A stretch of 7,689 bases of DNA from UBA4660 sp002405435 (lineage in GTDB: Bacteria > Bacteroidota > Bacteroidia > Flavobacteriales_D > Sanyastnellaceae), in the NCBI GenBank assembly GCA_036747335.1, contig DAIOCL010000122.1:1-7689 (forward strand). The letters are read 5' to 3'. This document shows, piece by piece, positions 6,152 to 7,689 of this stretch. Within the stretch, counting starts at the first letter, position 1. Every line of letters begins with the position of its first letter. The position numbers and the translations under genes are program-made. Below the pieces are notes generated by a model that saw only the letters and a program-made list of their open reading frames with translations, was not told the DNA's origin and searched no databases.

Positions 6152-7689
6152 TTACCCTGTGATAACAAGGCGGCTCTTAAAGGTTTCACTGCCTGCATTG
6201 ATTTCAACCATGTACGTACCGTTTGCGAGACGGTTGGTGAAAGAAATCACCTGGTTGATCTCATTGCCTGAGGTGAACAACACTTCCTGATGTACTTTTT
6301 TACCAGTCAAGTCAAACACCGTGAGCGTTACTGCATCCGAATCAACCTGATCGATATACAGGTTAACCCATGTTCCGTCGCACGGATTGGGATACAGCAT
6401 GGCATCTGTCGACACTTCACCGAGGCGCACCTCAGCCGTTGCGTCTGCCGGAGCATTGCCTTCATTGATTCCGACTGGACCGATAATGGAAACACAATCA
6501 GCAACACCCCAGTTGCCAGGGCCACTGGCAAAAATCGGTCTTACCCGCACGTTGTAAACTCCACCCGGTACGAGACCGGGTATCGTAGACAACTGGATGA
6601 AGCGGTTGGCAGCACCACGCAGCTTATAGATCGGCAACTCTGGTACGTCAGTGCGAATAAATTCCCACTCGAAATCAGTAGCACCACAAACAAAAGGCTG
6701 ACCTGCGATAGACTGTCCAAGCAGACGAGGTCCACCGATGCTGCAGTTGTCTGAAGGACGCAGGACCATCGTCGGAGAGGCGATTACACCAATCTGACAA
6801 ATGTTATCCGAATCCACATACACCTTTTCAGTGCCACCCGTACCATTAGTCAGGTTGTAAAACACCTGACAGTTGACGTTGTACACGTCACCCCATGGCA
6901 GACCGGGTACGCTTCCAAGCGTCACAAAAGTGTTGGGCTGCTGGGCTGGCGGCCTTTCATAGAAATAGGCCAACCCGTTGGTCGTAGACGTAAACTCAAA
7001 AGCATAACCCGCTACTCCCGCTACCCAGGTTGCCTTGAATTGCTGGCAGAGTGAGTAAGGACCAAACCCGTAGTTGCACTGAGAGTCTGGCATCCACTGC
7101 AGGCAAATACTGAACGTGCCATTTCCAACGGGATTGCCTGCGCTGTTAACCGCTATACGGTAGGTGGCGCCGGTAGTCAGGCCTCCGTAGTTGAGGATCT
7201 CGCCGCCGTTACCGCTTACCAGGTTCTCGGTTTCCACGGCTACTCCGCCCAGTGTCTGCAATTCTATAGCGATATTATCCGCAGAGGAAGATACCTGAAT
7301 GCGTATTCCGGGTGTAACCGCCACGAAAGTGTACCAAAGGTCAGCGCCGGATACTGAGGACTCTGCCGATGGAGTCGCCTGTGACAGGTCTCCGGTTACG
7401 GCACTGCAGTTGCCCAGCGGGTTCACTGCGAGCGCGATGGCATTCACTGCGAAATCATTCGGTGCACCGCCACAGGGTGGGGCTACGCAGGAACCATTGT
7501 CGCAGCCCGCCTGGTCGTCATAGTTACAGGCTGAAGGGTCAGTGCAGCCCGGGAAGGTGCACGATCCATCATCGCAACCCGCTGTCGCGTTGTAGTTACA
7601 CGCCGAAGAATTGTTGCAACCGGGGAAGGTGCAGGAACCATTGTCACAACCGGCAGACGCATTGTAATTGCAGGCATTCGCGTCAGTAC
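6152..7689 (-). CDS. Secreted Cys-rich repeat protein with PPC-like domain, duplicated modules and T9SS sorting domain (5' partial)
   Basis: The reading frame is open to the right edge, giving at least 511 residues, numbered here from the first full codon (7687). A GTG at 7447 is only an internal codon, since the frame before it encodes family-like sequence. Order: three 24-residue Cys-rich repeats (1-72); a domain opening GGAPNDFAVNAIAL and containing LWYTF (about 75-197), resembling the PPC-like beta domains that follow 'PNDxCxxAI' in Bacteroidota secreted proteins; two homologous modules (200-310 and 311-405); and a T9SS type A tail (about 429-511) starting MLYPNPCDGTWVNLYI, with NGTYMVEI near the end. 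The signal peptide must lie outside the window. Function is unknown; a secreted surface or matrix protein is the inference. No enzyme motif is seen in the visible part. It ends 33 bases from the shared terminator. Confidence 0.9.
   Translation of the reverse strand, partial: TDANACNYNASAGCDNGSCTFPGCNNSSACNYNATAGCDDGSCTFPGCTDPSACNYDDQAGCDNGSCVAPPCGGAPNDFAVNAIALAVNPLGNCSAVTGDLSQATPSAESSVSGADLWYTFVAVTPGIRIQVSSSADNIAIELQTLGGVAVETENLVSGNGGEILNYGGLTTGATYRIAVNSAGNPVGNGTFSICLQWMPDSQCNYGFGPYSLCQQFKATWVAGVAGYAFEFTSTTNGLAYFYERPPAQQPNTFVTLGSVPGLPWGDVYNVNCQVFYNLTNGTGGTEKVYVDSDNICQIGVIASPTMVLRPSDNCSIGGPRLLGQSIAGQPFVCGATDFEWEFIRTDVPELPIYKLRGAANRFIQLSTIPGLVPGGVYNVRVRPIFASGPGNWGVADCVSIIGPVGINEGNAPADATAEVRLGEVSTDAMLYPNPCDGTWVNLYIDQVDSDAVTLTVFDLTGKKVHQEVLFTSGNEINQVISFTNRLANGTYMVEINAGSETFKSRLVITG
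6473..7090 (-). repeat. Tandem duplication of a ~111-residue module
   Basis: Within the rightmost gene two modules follow one another: the first begins PDSQC (codons from 7090), the second PSDNC (from 6757), 111 residues apart. Both place a GP shortly after the start, then an aromatic-rich FEF / WEF strand (YAFEFTST, FEWEFIRT), and both contain a closely similar block, LGSVPGLPWGDVYNV and LSTIPGLVPGGVYNV. The fold looks like a fibronectin-III-type beta sandwich, but I cannot assign a named family. Confidence 0.75.
7472..7687 (-). repeat. Three tandem 72-bp (24-residue) Cys-rich repeats
   Basis: Exact 72-base period with no gaps: copies at 7687-7616, 7615-7544 and 7543-7472. Each encodes the pattern xxxxACNYxxxAGCDxGSCxxx(G/P)C, with Cys at positions 6, 14, 19 and 24. 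Copies 1 and 2 share 18 of 24 residues. This resembles the GCTDPxACNYxxxAxxDDGSC repeats common in secreted flavobacterial proteins. The array reaches the window edge and probably continues. Confidence 0.9.

Noticed and set aside
6152..7447. Start of the rightmost gene at the GTG at 7447
   Set aside because: The frame upstream is open to the window edge and encodes GGAPNDFA plus three clear Cys-rich repeats, so the GTG is an internal Val codon and the gene is 5' partial.
1..7689. Defence system, CRISPR, phage or secretion-machinery operon
   Set aside because: Both strands were read for such genes; only T9SS cargo proteins, one transporter and one glycoside hydrolase are present, with no T9SS core components or mobile-element genes.

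Overview
The window looks like chromosomal DNA from a member of the Bacteroidota, most likely Flavobacteriales or a close relative. Three of the five genes encode secreted proteins ending in a type IX secretion system (T9SS) type A sorting domain (YPNP/FPNP-type start, then a G-x-Y block before a basic tail). One carries the Cys-rich 'ACNY...DNGSC' repeats I associate with that order, one is a lipoprotein enzyme, and the promoters visible resemble the Bacteroidota TTG / TAnnTTTG type rather than -35/-10. By eye the G+C is near one half, high for many Flavobacteriia. There are no RNA genes, insertion sequences, CRISPR arrays or phage genes.

Layout. (1) 1-1314, + strand: 3' part of a 'choice-of-anchor B' family secreted protein with a middle beta domain, a fibronectin-III-like domain and a T9SS tail; its 5' end is outside the window. 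(2) It converges, with a 27-base gap, on a minus-strand pair: a TetA-like major facilitator transporter (4024-2795) followed 37 bases later by a GH13 alpha-amylase-family lipoprotein (2757-1342). (3) A divergent intergenic region (about 4025-4242) carries the promoter and a candidate operator for the + strand gene 4243-5904, a secreted protein made of three lamin-tail domains and a T9SS tail. (4) A perfect two-way hairpin terminator (6089-6118) separates it from the convergent minus-strand gene 6152-7689, a T9SS protein with a 24-residue Cys-rich repeat array, a PPC-like beta domain and two tandem homologous modules. That gene runs off the right edge.

How the genes relate. The transporter and amylase could be co-transcribed, but the amylase appears to have its own -7 promoter element, and I see no SusC/SusD-type genes to make this a polysaccharide utilisation locus. 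The three T9SS cargo proteins are on different strands with their own signals and do not form an operon; they share only the export route. I find no clear new multi-gene system. The more interesting signals are modular repeat proteins (triple lamin-tail, Cys-rich 24-mers, duplicated modules) and a phased direct repeat upstream of the lamin-tail promoter.
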